Below, in pieces: positions 8,222-16,780 of a stretch of 64,000 nt of DNA. The notes beneath the pieces were generated by a model that did not search any database, had not been told where the DNA came from, and worked only from the letters and a program-made list of their open reading frames with translations. Each line of letters begins with the position of its first letter. Within the stretch, counting starts at the first letter, position 1. The stretch spans positions 6,200,001 through 6,264,000 of the forward strand of contig NZ_AP022567.1 of NCBI RefSeq assembly GCF_010727475.1, in the 5' to 3' direction. Position numbers and translations under genes: made by a program. This stretch comes from Mycolicibacterium mageritense (GTDB lineage: Bacteria; Actinomycetota; Actinomycetes; Mycobacteriales; Mycobacteriaceae).

Positions 8222-9609
8222 CCAGGCCGCCGCAGAACCGGAAACGTGCGCCCCGGCGCAAGCAGCTCGACCCGGCCCGCCGCGCGGCGTTCGACGTGCT
8301 GCGTGCGGTCTCCGAACGCGACTCGTATGCCAACCTGGCCCTGCCCGCGCTGCTGCGCGAACGCGGAATCGAGGGCAGGGACGCGGCTTTCGCGACCGAA
8401 CTGACCTACGGAACGTGCCGCACCAGGGGCCTGCTGGACGCAGTCATCAGCAAGGCCGCGGGGCGTCCGACGGAACGCATCGACCCGGTGCTGCTCGACC
8501 TGCTGCGGTTGGGCGCATATCAGCTGCTGCGCACCAGGGTCGAGCCCCACGCCGCGGTGTCCACCACGGTCGAGCAGGCTGCCATCGAATTCGACTCCGC
8601 GCGTGCGGGTTTCGTCAACGGAGTGCTGCGGACCATCGCGGGCCGCGACGAGCAGTCGTGGATCGCCGAGCTGGCCCCGGCCCGTGACGCGGACCCGGTC
8701 GGCCACGCCGCGTTCAGCCACGCCCATCCCCGCTGGATCGCGCAGGCGTTCACCGATGCGCTGGGCGCCGACGCCGGACAACTCGAGCAGCTGCTGGCCA
8801 GCGACGACGAGCGGCCCGAGGTGCACCTGGCGGCCCGGCCCGCCGCGCTGACCGCCGAGGAACTGGCCGCGGCAACGGGCGGCACCGTGGGCCGCTACTC
8901 GCCCTACGCGGTGCACCTGCCCGGCGGCGACCCGGGCCAGATCGCCGCGGTGCGCGAAGGCCACGCCCAGGTGCAGGACGAGGGCAGTCAGCTGGTGGCG
9001 CGCGCGCTGACGCTGGCCGAGCTCGACGGACCCGACACCGGACGCTGGCTGGATCTGTGCGCGGGGCCCGGTGGCAAGACCGCGTTGCTGGCCTCGATCG
9101 GTGCCGCATCCGGTGCCCGCGTCGTCGCTGTCGAGCCGGGCGAGCGCCGCGCCGAACTGGTCGAGCAGAACACGCGGGGACTCGACGTCGAGGTCCACCG
9201 GGTCGACGGCCGCGAATCCGGCCTCGAGCCGGGCTTCGACCGGGTTCTGGTCGACGCGCCGTGTACGGGTCTCGGCGCGCTGCGCCGCCGCCCTGAGGCG
9301 CGGTGGCGGCGCCAGCCCGGAGACGTGCCCGCGCTGGTGAAGCTGCAGAAGGAGCTGCTGGCGGCCGCGATCAAGCTCACGCGCCCGGGCGGCGTCGTCC
9401 TCTATGCGACCTGCTCGCCGCACCTGGCCGAGACGGTCGGTGTGGTCGCCGATGCCATCCGCCGGCACCCGGTCACCGCGCTGGACACCCGGCCACTGTT
9501 CGCGCCCGCCGACGATATCGGCGCCGGGCCGCACGTTCAGCTGTGGCCGCACCGGCACGGCACGGATGCGATGTTCGCGGCGGCGCTGAAAGTCGGGAAA
9601 GTAGGGTGA
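8218..9609 (+). CDS. rsmB: 16S rRNA m5C967 methyltransferase RsmB (Fmu/Sun)
   Basis: The 463-residue protein has an N-terminal NusB-like RNA-binding domain (about 20-150) and a C-terminal Rossmann methyltransferase domain. The SAM site is DLCAGPGGKT (279-288). Cys349 in DAPCTGLG and Cys399 in YATCS are the two cysteines of m5C RNA methyltransferases. It should methylate a cytosine of 16S rRNA in the cytosol. The first about 20 residues are basic and probably disordered. It overlaps fmt by 4 bp, and rpe follows after 5 bp. Confidence 0.92.
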   Translation: MTRPPQNRKRAPRRKQLDPARRAAFDVLRAVSERDSYANLALPALLRERGIEGRDAAFATELTYGTCRTRGLLDAVISKAAGRPTERIDPVLLDLLRLGAYQLLRTRVEPHAAVSTTVEQAAIEFDSARAGFVNGVLRTIAGRDEQSWIAELAPARDADPVGHAAFSHAHPRWIAQAFTDALGADAGQLEQLLASDDERPEVHLAARPAALTAEELAAATGGTVGRYSPYAVHLPGGDPGQIAAVREGHAQVQDEGSQLVARALTLAELDGPDTGRWLDLCAGPGGKTALLASIGAASGARVVAVEPGERRAELVEQNTRGLDVEVHRVDGRESGLEPGFDRVLVDAPCTGLGALRRRPEARWRRQPGDVPALVKLQKELLAAAIKLTRPGGVVLYATCSPHLAETVGVVADAIRRHPVTALDTRPLFAPADDIGAGPHVQLWPHRHGTDAMFAAALKVGKVG

Positions 9610-9614
9610 GCGCC

Positions 9615-10292
9615 ATGGCAGAACCCCTCATCGCGCCGTCCATCCTGTCCGCGGACTTCGCGCGCCTCGCCGACGAGATCGCCGCCGTGGCCGGATCGGA
9701 CTGGTTGCACGTCGACGTGATGGACAACCACTTCGTGCCCAACCTCACGCTGGGCCTGCCGGTGGTGGAGTCGCTGCTCAAGGTCACCGACATCCCCATG
9801 GACTGCCACCTCATGATCGACGAGCCCGAGCGCTGGGCGCCCGGCTATGCCGAGGCCGGCGCCTACAACGTCACGTTCCACGCCGAGGCGACCGACAACC
9901 CGGTGGGTGTTGCCCGCGACATCCGTGCGGCGGGCGCCAAGGCCGGCCTTTCGGTCAAGCCCGGCACGCCACTCGAGCCGTACCTGGAGATCCTGCGCGA
10001 ATTCGACACCCTGCTGGTGATGTCGGTCGAGCCGGGCTTCGGCGGCCAGAAGTTCATCCCCGAGGTGCTGGCCAAGGTGGGCACGGCCCGCCGGCTGGTC
10101 GATTCAGGCGAGCTGACGGTCGTCGTCGAGATCGACGGCGGCATCAACGCCGACACCATCGAAGCCGCCGCCGAGGCGGGCGTGGACTGCTTCGTGGCGG
10201 GCTCGGCCGTGTACAGCGCCGCCGACCCGGCCGCCGCCGTGAAGTCGCTGCGTCAGCAGGCTGCGACCGCGTCTCGGCACCTGTCGCTGTGA
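9615..10292 (+). CDS. rpe: Ribulose-phosphate 3-epimerase
   Basis: A 225-residue TIM-barrel enzyme that interconverts ribulose-5-phosphate and xylulose-5-phosphate in the pentose phosphate pathway. Signatures are APSILSADF at the N-terminus, the metal and catalytic segment HVDVMDNHFVPN, HLMI, MSVEPGFGGQ and EIDGGIN. The ATG at 9615 is preferred; a GTG at 9606 overlapping the rsmB stop is also in frame and would add three residues. The stop overlaps the ribD GTG. The other pentose phosphate enzymes lie at 50.5-57 kb. Confidence 0.95.
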   Translation: MAEPLIAPSILSADFARLADEIAAVAGSDWLHVDVMDNHFVPNLTLGLPVVESLLKVTDIPMDCHLMIDEPERWAPGYAEAGAYNVTFHAEATDNPVGVARDIRAAGAKAGLSVKPGTPLEPYLEILREFDTLLVMSVEPGFGGQKFIPEVLAKVGTARRLVDSGELTVVVEIDGGINADTIEAAAEAGVDCFVAGSAVYSAADPAAAVKSLRQQAATASRHLSL

Positions 10293-11314
10293 CGGTTGCG
10301 CCCGAGGCCGCCATGCGGCTTGCGGTCGAGCAGGCCGATTCGGTCAAGGGTGCGACGTATCCCAACCCGCCGGTCGGCGCGGTCATCCTGGATCGCGACG
10401 GCCAGATCGCCGGTGTCGGGGCGACGCAGCCGGCCGGTGGCCCGCACGCCGAGGTGATGGCGCTGCGGCAGGCGGGGCCACGCGCGGCCGGCGGCACGGC
10501 CGTGGTCACCCTGGAACCGTGCAACCACCACGGGCGCACCCCGCCCTGTGTGGACGCCCTGCTCGACGCGGGTGTCGCTGCCGTGATCTATGCGGTCGCC
10601 GACCCCAATCCTGTTGCGGCGGGCGGTTCTTCACGCCTGGCGGAGGCGGGCGTGAAGGTGACCGCAGGCGTGTCGGCCGACGCGGTCACCCGAGGTCCGC
10701 TACGCGAGTGGCTGCACAAGCAACGCACTGGCCTGCCCCACGTCACGTGGAAGTATGCGACCAGCGTGGACGGCCGCAGCGCCGCCGCCGACGGCTCGAG
10801 CCAATGGATCACGAGCCCGGCCGCGCGCAGCGACGTGCACCGCATCCGGGCCGCAGCCGACGCGATCGTCGTCGGCACGGGGACGGTGTTCGCCGACGAT
10901 CCCGCGCTCACCGCGCGGCTGGCGGACGGCACGCTGGCCGAGCGGCAACCGCTGCGCGTGGTGGTCGGGGAGCGCGACGTGTCGTCGGATGCCAAGGTGC
11001 TCAACGATGATTCGCGCACCATGATCATCCGCACGCACGATCCGCACGAGGTGCTCAGATCGCTGTCCGACCGCACCGACATCCTGCTGGAAGGTGGGCC
11101 GACCCTGGCCGGAGCCTTCCTGCGGGCCGGCGTGATCGACCGCATCGTCGCCTACGTGGCACCGATCCTGCTCGGTGGCCCCATCACCGCCGTCGACGAC
11201 GTCGGTGTGCCCAACATCGCGCACGCGCAGCGCTGGCAGTTCGACGGTATCGACCCGATCGGACCCGACGTACGGCTGAGCCTCGTGCCCGCGGCACCCG
11301 GACGGGACGATTAG
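10289..11314 (+). CDS. ribD: Bifunctional riboflavin deaminase/reductase RibD (RibG)
   Basis: The 341-residue enzyme carries out the second and third steps of riboflavin synthesis. The N-terminal deaminase has the zinc ligands His53, Cys78 and Cys87 and the proton shuttle Glu55 (HAE, then EPCNHHGRTPPC). The C-terminal reductase (about 150-341) contains WKYATSVDGR, GTGTVFADDP and LEGGPTLAG. The GTG start lies in the rpe stop codon (GTGA). The stop overlaps the stop of the convergent ABC ATPase gene (TTAG). Confidence 0.95.
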   Translation: MTVAPEAAMRLAVEQADSVKGATYPNPPVGAVILDRDGQIAGVGATQPAGGPHAEVMALRQAGPRAAGGTAVVTLEPCNHHGRTPPCVDALLDAGVAAVIYAVADPNPVAAGGSSRLAEAGVKVTAGVSADAVTRGPLREWLHKQRTGLPHVTWKYATSVDGRSAAADGSSQWITSPAARSDVHRIRAAADAIVVGTGTVFADDPALTARLADGTLAERQPLRVVVGERDVSSDAKVLNDDSRTMIIRTHDPHEVLRSLSDRTDILLEGGPTLAGAFLRAGVIDRIVAYVAPILLGGPITAVDDVGVPNIAHAQRWQFDGIDPIGPDVRLSLVPAAPGRDD

Positions 11315-12300
11315 TCCGCCAGGCTGCGGTGTTCGATGAGGCCCCGCAGCCCGGTCGGGCCCAGCAGCTGCCGGAACGCCTGCACCGTATAGCCGATCAC
11401 GGTGGCGTCGGTGTGCGCGCGGGCCGTGGCCGAGCGGGGCAGGCCGAACAACGGACCCATCTCCCCGAAATAGTCTCCGGCGGTCGAGATCCGCACGGTT
11501 TCCTCTCCACCGCTTGCCAATTCGCGGGAGATCGCGATCTCGCCGGCGGCCACCACGTAGATGAGATCACCCATGGAGCCCTGCGCGAACAACACGTCCC
11601 CGGCCCGCAACCGCACGGTTTCCGGGCCCTCGTGCGTCTCGGTCACATGCGGCACCAACTCGACCACCTGATCGGCGAGCGGCAGGATGCGGGTGTCGTG
11701 CGTCGCGACGACCACCACCCGGTCACCTTCGGCGAGTTCCCGGATGAGCCTCAGCACTTCCTCCACCTGGATGAAATCGAGATGCGCGGTCGGTTCGTCC
11801 GCGAGGATCAACGGCGGATCGAGGGCGATCGCCCGCGCCACCGCGACGCGCTGCTGTTGCCCGCCACTCAGATCGCCGGGCCGGTGACGCATCCGATGCT
11901 CCAGGCCCACTCGCGTCAAGAGTTGCTCGGCCCGCCTGCGGGCGTCCTGCCAGAACATGCCCGCCGCGTGCATCGGCACCATCACGTTCTCCAGCGCGGT
12001 GAGGCTGGGCACCAGATTGAACGCCTGGAACACGATGCCGACCGTGTCGCGGCGATAGGCCGACAGCTCGCGGCTGCCCAGCGCCGTGACGTCGATGTCG
12101 CCGAATTCGATGCGCCCGGCCGCAGGTTTCAGAATGCCGCCCAGACACGACAACAACGTGGTCTTGCCACATCCGCTGGGGCCCAACAGGATCGCCAACG
12201 AGCCCGCTTCGACGTCGAGATCGAGCCCGTCGATCGGCCGGACCGCGTATCCGCCGCTCGAATACTCGACGACGAGATCCTTGATCCGCAGATCGGCCAT
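11311..12300 (-). CDS. ABC ATPase (LolD/MacB type) fused to a cyclic-nucleotide-binding domain
   Basis: The 329-residue protein starts with a complete ABC ATPase: Walker A GPSGCGKTT (40-48), signature LSGGQ (144-148), Walker B with Asp168 and Glu169, and the switch His201. Residues 228-319 form a cyclic-nucleotide-monophosphate-binding fold whose phosphate cassette keeps FGE (278-280) and RSA (289-291), the residues that usually hold cAMP. It should power the FtsX-type permease encoded just upstream. A similar ATPase and permease of about the same size occur elsewhere in M. tuberculosis (Rv0073/Rv0072 as I remember them). cAMP control of the pump is inference. The ATG at 12300 follows the permease stop by 2 bp. 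Confidence 0.9.
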   Translation of the reverse strand: MADLRIKDLVVEYSSGGYAVRPIDGLDLDVEAGSLAILLGPSGCGKTTLLSCLGGILKPAAGRIEFGDIDVTALGSRELSAYRRDTVGIVFQAFNLVPSLTALENVMVPMHAAGMFWQDARRRAEQLLTRVGLEHRMRHRPGDLSGGQQQRVAVARAIALDPPLILADEPTAHLDFIQVEEVLRLIRELAEGDRVVVVATHDTRILPLADQVVELVPHVTETHEGPETVRLRAGDVLFAQGSMGDLIYVVAAGEIAISRELASGGEETVRISTAGDYFGEMGPLFGLPRSATARAHTDATVIGYTVQAFRQLLGPTGLRGLIEHRSLAD

Positions 12301-12302
12301 CG

Positions 12303-13352
12303 TCACGGCCCCCCGAACGCGACAGCGGGATCGACGCTCACGGCCCGGCGCAGGCCGGCGATGCTGGCCAGCAGGCCGATCAGCACGGCGACCAGGGGCA
12401 GCGCCGTGAACGCGACGGTCGGCACATCGCAGCGCATCGGAAACAACGGCCCGAGCAGAACCGACAGCACGCTGCCCAGCAGTGCCGCGAGCACCGCGAC
12501 GAGAACGGCCTGCATCGCGAGGCCGGCCAGGATCGAGCGGGTGGCCACCCCGACGGCCTTGAACACCGCGAAGTCGCGCGTGCGTTCCAGCGCGGACAGG
12601 TAGACCACCGACCCGACGATCATCGCGGCCACCGCCCACAGCAACCCCGCCATGAGCGTCATCGCCTGGTTCGCGCCGCGCAACGGCCGCACCATGTCGT
12701 CGACCGCGCCGTTGCGGTCCACCACGCGGTAGCCGTCGGGTACCTGGGTTGGGTTGCCGCGCAGCCCGATCGAGGAGATCAGCGGCTGGCCGGAGAACAG
12801 CAGTTGCTGCGCGCCCGGCACCGTGAGATACACGTTGGCCTGGCCGGCGAGTGCGGTGGAATCGTCGACCAGGCCGACGATGTGGAGCCGGCTCGCGCCG
12901 ATGTCGAGGTCGGAGCCGACGTTGCGCCCCATGGTCGTCGACACCGCGACGTCGTGGGGTGTCGCGGGGGACTGGCCACTGATCATCGCGGGCATCCCCG
13001 GGCCGTGCTCGGGCACGCCGAACACGTTGACGTTGCGTGGTGAGGATCCGTCCGGGATCGTCGAACTTCCGTATACCAGTGGCACTGCGGCGGTCACGCC
13101 GGGAAGGCGCTGGGCCCGTTGGACTTCCGGCATCGGCAGCGGTGCCGACCCCAGGAACGGGCCGGCCGCTCCGGCCTTGATCAGAAACGCGTCGAGGCCC
13201 AGTGCGTCGACGCTGCGCTGCGCCTCGACCCGAAAGCCGTTCGCCAGCCCGGTCAAAACCAGGGTCATCGCGAACACCAGGCCCGTGCCGACCACCGCGA
13301 TGGCGAACCGGCGGCGCCGCCACTGCAGGTCGCGCAACGCCGCCATCAGCAT
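12303..13352 (-). CDS. FtsX/MacB-type ABC transporter permease
   Basis: This 349-residue protein has an N-terminal membrane helix (about 15-40), a long extracytoplasmic domain (about 45-230) and three C-terminal helices (about 235-330). That is the FtsX/LolC/MacB layout. It ends with the family-typical AVSVDPAVAFGG. A ribosome site GGAGG lies 6 nt before the ATG at 13352; a second ATG at 13346 is possible. It pairs with the downstream ATPase, and together they would move a lipid, lipoprotein or drug outward, though nothing in the sequence shows the substrate. Its position next to P55-LprG suggests an envelope role. Confidence 0.85.
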   Translation of the reverse strand: MLMAALRDLQWRRRRFAIAVVGTGLVFAMTLVLTGLANGFRVEAQRSVDALGLDAFLIKAGAAGPFLGSAPLPMPEVQRAQRLPGVTAAVPLVYGSSTIPDGSSPRNVNVFGVPEHGPGMPAMISGQSPATPHDVAVSTTMGRNVGSDLDIGASRLHIVGLVDDSTALAGQANVYLTVPGAQQLLFSGQPLISSIGLRGNPTQVPDGYRVVDRNGAVDDMVRPLRGANQAMTLMAGLLWAVAAMIVGSVVYLSALERTRDFAVFKAVGVATRSILAGLAMQAVLVAVLAALLGSVLSVLLGPLFPMRCDVPTVAFTALPLVAVLIGLLASIAGLRRAVSVDPAVAFGGP

Positions 13353-13738
13353 GTCGACGCCTCCGCCATGGGCAGGAGATTACCGATCTGTCCCGCGGCA
13401 GGAGGTGAATCGCCCAGCCCGAATGAGGCCGCCGTCACGATCTTGAAACCGCATCGCGGGGCGGTGCCCCGGTACTCTGGTACCAGAAAGCGGAGTCGCC
13501 GAGGACTCGGACAGCAAACGCGCTGATCACCGAAGCACCTGGTGTCTGTGCGCGCGAGCAAAGGACAATACCGTGACCACCCTGCAGGATTGGCTCAGCA
13601 TCTCCCCGGTATCGACGCGAACAGTCAAAACCCTGGTGTGTGCTCCGTTGCGCATCGTCCGGCCGGCCAGACGCCCGGCGCCCCCGCAGGGGCCGCCGTG
13701 CATCCGGCCGGGTGTCGAACGGTGCTGACGCCCAGCGG
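13353..13738 (+). other. 386-bp intergenic region with palindromes and one candidate small gene
   Basis: This is the only long gap in the window. It holds the minus-strand promoter region of the permease gene (a TANNNT match on the minus strand at 13377-13382). It also has a perfect 12-bp palindrome TCTGGTACCAGA at 13476-13487 and an inverted repeat CCGAG-GA-CTCGG at 13499-13510. A small ORF with a ribosome site lies at 13573-13728. A TACTCT hexamer at 13473-13478 could be a -10 for a rightward transcript. No recognisable RNA gene was found. Confidence 0.5.
13573..13728 (+). CDS. Candidate 51-residue small protein, unknown
   Basis: GTG at 13573 opens a 51-codon frame ending in TGA at 13726-13728. 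AAAGGA at 13559-13564 is spaced about 8 nt from the GTG, as expected for a ribosome site, and a TACTCT hexamer lies about 95 nt upstream. The product starts VTTLQDWLSIS and has a basic, proline-rich, cysteine-containing C-terminal half (APLRIVRPARRPAPP). It resembles nothing I recognise. It converges on P55, ending 10 bp from that stop codon. A chance ORF is quite possible in such GC-rich sequence. Confidence 0.3.
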   Translation: MTTLQDWLSISPVSTRTVKTLVCAPLRIVRPARRPAPPQGPPCIRPGVERC

Positions 13739-15328
13739 TTAAGGCAGGCGGTGCCGGCCAGGCTCGACGACGAATGCCCCCGGTGTGTGGTCGTCGTCGT
13801 CCGGTAGTTCCTCAGCGTGTTCGTGGCGCCCGCTGATCAGCAGTCCGAGCAGTGCGCCCACGACGCAGACGACTGCCGCGCTGAGGAAGATGTCGCCGTA
13901 CATCATCACGTAGGCCTCGCGATAGCGGGCCGCCTGAGCGGCCAAGCGCTCGACCAGTGACATGTTGGCGTTGGCATGCGCGACGGCGAGCGTGGCCAGA
14001 TGTTGATTGAACCGGTAGAAGCCCCACGCGCCCAAGGCTGCGATGCCGATCAGCATGCCGATCATGCGCGACACCACGACCGCGGCCGACGCGATGCCGT
14101 GTTCGGCCGACGGAACCGCCCGCAGCGCCGCCGACGTCAGCGGGCCGATCACGAGGCCAAGGCCGAGACCGACGATGGCCAGATCGGTGTCGAGCACGGG
14201 GAGCGTGAACAGGCCGAGGTTGTGCCGGTCGGCCAAGACGTTCACCGACCACTGCGAGACCAGGACGAAACCGCCCGCCGCGATCAGCAGGCCGCCGAAC
14301 ACCACGAGCCGGTCGCCGAGCTTGGTGGCCACCCAGCCGCCGATGAGGGCGCCGATCGGCAGTGCGATCAGGAACCGCAACAGTAGGAATGCCGAGTGGT
14401 TCTGGTCCTGGCCCAGCACGCCCTGCCCGAACAGTTCGACGTTGACCAGCGTGACCATCAACGCCGCGCCGGCGCACAGGGACGCGGCGAGGGCGGCCAG
14501 GAACGGGCGGAACCGGACACCTGCGGGATCGATCAGCCGGGTCTTGGCGACCTTCTCCCACGCGAAGAACGCCACGGTCGCCACGGCAGCGCCGATGAGC
14601 ACCGGAACACCCCAGGATGGCAGCACCTGCTTGCCGTCGGGTTCCGGGTTGTAGAGCCCGACGACCGTGAGGCCCAGCGCGATCGCGAGCAGCACGCCGC
14701 CGATGACGTCGACCTTCTCGGGCGGCTGGTCCTTGTTCTTCGGCGGCAGGCTGAAGTGGATCATCACCATCGCGATCACGGCCAACGGCACGTTGACCCA
14801 GAAGACCGCCTGCCAGTGGTTGAACAGCCAGACCAGGGCGATGCCGTACATCGGGCCGAGCACCGCGCCCAATTCCTGGGCGGCGCCGACCCCGCCGAGC
14901 ACTCCGGCGCGGTTACGGGCCGACCACAGATCGGCTGCCAGCGCCAGCGTCACGGGCAGCAGGGCACCACTGGCCGAGCCCTGGATGAGCCGGCCGATGA
15001 CCAGCACGGTCAGGTCGGTGGACAACGCCGTGACGATCGAGCCGACGGCGAAACCGGCCAGCCCGACCTGGATCAGCATCTTGCGGCCGAACCGGTCCGA
15101 CGCGCGCCCCAACAGCGGCATCGCGGCGATGTAGCCCAGCAGATAGCCCGTGATGATCGGGGTGACGCGCTGGATCTGATTGACCGCGATCCCGACGTCT
15201 CGCATGATGTCGACGATGATCGTGATCACGACATAGGTGTCGAGCGCGCCGAGCAGCACGGCGAGGCTGCCCGCGCTGATCGCGATCGTGCGGTTTCCGC
15301 GGGATGTCACTGCGGATGTGGTGCTCAT
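13739..15328 (-). CDS. p55: MFS lipid/drug exporter P55
   Basis: The 529-residue protein has 14 predicted helices and the DHA2-type MFS motif A GRASDRFGRK after helix 2. An extended helical stretch near the C-terminus (about residues 440-490) precedes the last helix, and the tail is acidic and His-rich. In mycobacteria P55 works with the lipoprotein LprG to export triacylglycerides and other lipids to the envelope and affects drug tolerance. The ATG at 15328 overlaps the lprG stop (ATGA), the classic lprG-p55 operon. Open frame upstream of that ATG lies inside lprG and was not used. Confidence 0.92.
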   Translation of the reverse strand: MSTTSAVTSRGNRTIAISAGSLAVLLGALDTYVVITIIVDIMRDVGIAVNQIQRVTPIITGYLLGYIAAMPLLGRASDRFGRKMLIQVGLAGFAVGSIVTALSTDLTVLVIGRLIQGSASGALLPVTLALAADLWSARNRAGVLGGVGAAQELGAVLGPMYGIALVWLFNHWQAVFWVNVPLAVIAMVMIHFSLPPKNKDQPPEKVDVIGGVLLAIALGLTVVGLYNPEPDGKQVLPSWGVPVLIGAAVATVAFFAWEKVAKTRLIDPAGVRFRPFLAALAASLCAGAALMVTLVNVELFGQGVLGQDQNHSAFLLLRFLIALPIGALIGGWVATKLGDRLVVFGGLLIAAGGFVLVSQWSVNVLADRHNLGLFTLPVLDTDLAIVGLGLGLVIGPLTSAALRAVPSAEHGIASAAVVVSRMIGMLIGIAALGAWGFYRFNQHLATLAVAHANANMSLVERLAAQAARYREAYVMMYGDIFLSAAVVCVVGALLGLLISGRHEHAEELPDDDDHTPGAFVVEPGRHRLP

Positions 15329-16038
15329 CAGGCCGCGGGCTTGGCGACGGTGACCTGCTTGCCCCAATCCGAGAGCGTCATCGTGATGCTGTTGCCCTCA
15401 CTGGGGGTGATCTGCGCCTGCACCAGGGCGTTGTCGCCGTCTTCCTTGATCCATGCGGCCGCGGGCATCGCCTCGGCGGCGTTGAGCTGCGGCGCGATCT
15501 TGTTGACCGCGTCGGCGCTGACCTTGCCGGTGACCTTCACGGCCTCGGCTCCGCCGACGTCCTCGCGGCCCTCGGCCTTGGCGTCGGTGAAGTTGTCGAG
15601 CAGGTTGGCCAGGCCGGTGTCGGGGTTCAGGATGGCCGAGATGTCGTAGATGTTCTTGGCGTTGCCGTAGTTCGACAGCGGATCGCCCGGCGTGAGCGCC
15701 GCCCACAGATCGCCGTCGGCAACCACGAACTTCACGTCGGAGGCCTGGGTGCCGAGGAACGTGATGTCGGCGGTGCCCTGGGCGGCGACCGCGGGCGCGT
15801 TGGTCAGGTCACCGTCGAGCTTCGAGACGGGCAGGCCCGCGATCTTGCCCTGCACCGTGAGCAGCAGGTGAACGCTCTGCTGAGTTTTCGTGGTGGCACT
15901 GGAATTCTTGAGCAGTGTCGCGCCGTCGGGCAGGGGTGCGCTGTTCTTCTCGGCCGACGAACATCCGGCGATCAGCGTGACGGCTGCGAAAATAATTGCG
16001 AGCAAGGACTGTACTGCGAAGCGTGGGCGCGTCTGCAT
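15328..16038 (-). CDS. lprG: Lipoprotein LprG
   Basis: The 236-residue preprotein has a signal sequence and lipobox LIAGC with the lipid-modified Cys26. The mature domain matches the LppX/LprG family fold, which has a hydrophobic pocket that carries acylated lipids such as triacylglycerides and lipoarabinomannan. It hands cargo on together with P55, encoded by the overlapping next gene. The ATG at 16038 is placed by a TACGAT element 6 nt upstream, suggesting a leaderless mRNA. It is divergent from ribC with 72 bp between the start codons. Confidence 0.93.
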   Translation of the reverse strand: MQTRPRFAVQSLLAIIFAAVTLIAGCSSAEKNSAPLPDGATLLKNSSATTKTQQSVHLLLTVQGKIAGLPVSKLDGDLTNAPAVAAQGTADITFLGTQASDVKFVVADGDLWAALTPGDPLSNYGNAKNIYDISAILNPDTGLANLLDNFTDAKAEGREDVGGAEAVKVTGKVSADAVNKIAPQLNAAEAMPAAAWIKEDGDNALVQAQITPSEGNSITMTLSDWGKQVTVAKPAA

Positions 16039-16044
16039 GATTGC

Positions 16045-16050
16045 ATCGTA
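16045..16050 (-). promoter_or_regulatory. -10 element, predicted leaderless promoter of lprG-p55
   Basis: On the minus strand TACGAT is followed by GCAATC and the ATG at 16038. The 6-nt gap places the transcript start on the ATG. Confidence 0.55.
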
Positions 16051-16097
16051 GAGGCTCGCCTAAGCCGACAGTTTTCTGTGAGTGGCGGGTGACTGAA

Positions 16098-16103
16098 TAG
16101 TCT
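16098..16103 (+). promoter_or_regulatory. -10 element, predicted leaderless promoter of ribC
   Basis: TAGTCT is followed by GGTTGCC (7 nt) and the GTG at 16111. There is no ribosome site before the GTG and no FMN riboswitch in the 72-bp divergent region. Confidence 0.55.
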
Positions 16104-16110
16104 GGTTGCC

Positions 16111-16710
16111 GTGTTCACCGGAATCGTTGAAGAGCTGGGTGTACTGGTCGACAAAGAAGAGCTGACCGACGCCGCAAGATTGACCATCCGCGGGCCCGTC
16201 GTCACTGCCGATGCCGGGCACGGCGATTCGATCGCGGTGAACGGCGTGTGTCTCACGGTCGTCGACGTGCTGCCCGACGGTGCGTTCACGGCCGATGTGA
16301 TGGGTGAGACGCTCAACCGCTCCAGCCTGGGCGGCGTCGGTGTCGGCAGCCAGGTCAATCTGGAACGCGCCGCGGCGGTCAACAGCCGGCTGGGCGGCCA
16401 CATCGTCCAGGGCCATGTCGACGGAACCGGTCACGTGATTTCGCGCACGCCGTCCGAGCACTGGGAAGTGGTGCGCATCGGCCTGCCCTCAGCGTTGGCC
16501 CGGTACGTCGTGGAGAAGGGCTCGATCACGGTCGACGGCGTGTCGCTGACCGTGTCGGCGGTCGGTGACGACTGGTTCGAGGTGTCGCTGATCCCCACCA
16601 CGCGTGAGCTCACCACACTGGGCCGGGCCGCGGTGGGAACGACGGTCAATCTCGAGGTGGACATCATCGCGAAATATGTCGAGCGCCTGATGGGCAGTCC
16701 CGGTCAGTAA
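16111..16710 (+). CDS. ribC: Riboflavin synthase alpha subunit
   Basis: The 199-residue enzyme makes riboflavin from two molecules of 6,7-dimethyl-8-ribityllumazine. It has the expected tandem lumazine-binding repeats: residues 1-about 95 beginning MFTGIVEELG with GDSIAVNGVCLT, and about 97-190 with GHIVQGHVDGTG and GSITVDGVSLT. Mycobacterial naming uses ribC; other bacteria call it ribE. The GTG start is set by the -10 element 7 nt upstream. ribBA follows after a 93-bp gap holding two strong inverted repeats. Confidence 0.95.
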   Translation: MFTGIVEELGVLVDKEELTDAARLTIRGPVVTADAGHGDSIAVNGVCLTVVDVLPDGAFTADVMGETLNRSSLGGVGVGSQVNLERAAAVNSRLGGHIVQGHVDGTGHVISRTPSEHWEVVRIGLPSALARYVVEKGSITVDGVSLTVSAVGDDWFEVSLIPTTRELTTLGRAAVGTTVNLEVDIIAKYVERLMGSPGQ

Positions 16711-16721
16711 AGGCAGGCAAT

Positions 16722-16742
16722 AACCACCGGGTTTCGGTGGTT
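16722..16742 (+). terminator. Stem-loop after ribC (terminator or attenuator)
   Basis: AACCACCG (16722-16729) and CGGTGGTT (16735-16742) form a perfect 8-bp stem with a GGTTT loop. It starts 12 bp after the ribC stop. The following bases (CATACTGG) are not a U-tract, so if it ends transcription it is a tail-less terminator. AACCAC could instead pair with GTGGTT at 16761-16766. Confidence 0.5.
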
Positions 16743-16762
16743 CATACTGGAGTCGACTACGT

Positions 16763-16780
16763 GGTTCCACAGGTGGAACC
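16763..16780 (+). promoter_or_regulatory. Inverted repeat in the ribBA leader
   Basis: GGTTCCAC-AG-GTGGAACC is an 18-bp perfect inverted repeat ending 23 nt before the ribBA ATG at 16804. In RNA it would form a hairpin close to the ribosome site; in DNA it could be an operator for a dimeric regulator. It can compete for pairing with the stem-loop at 16722-16742. Confidence 0.4.

Noticed and set aside
13346..13561. 71-residue minus-strand frame upstream of the permease
   Set aside because: It overlaps the permease start in another frame, has no ribosome site and contains the palindromes; better read as promoter region.
16050..16068. Second IdeR-like box upstream of lprG (GGCTTAGGCGAGCC on the minus strand)
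   Set aside because: Only about 12 of 19 consensus positions match, with mismatches in key half-site bases; the same core occurs by chance in GC-rich DNA.
16039..16110. FMN riboswitch before ribC
   Set aside because: The 72-bp region has no room for the aptamer and none of its conserved segments.
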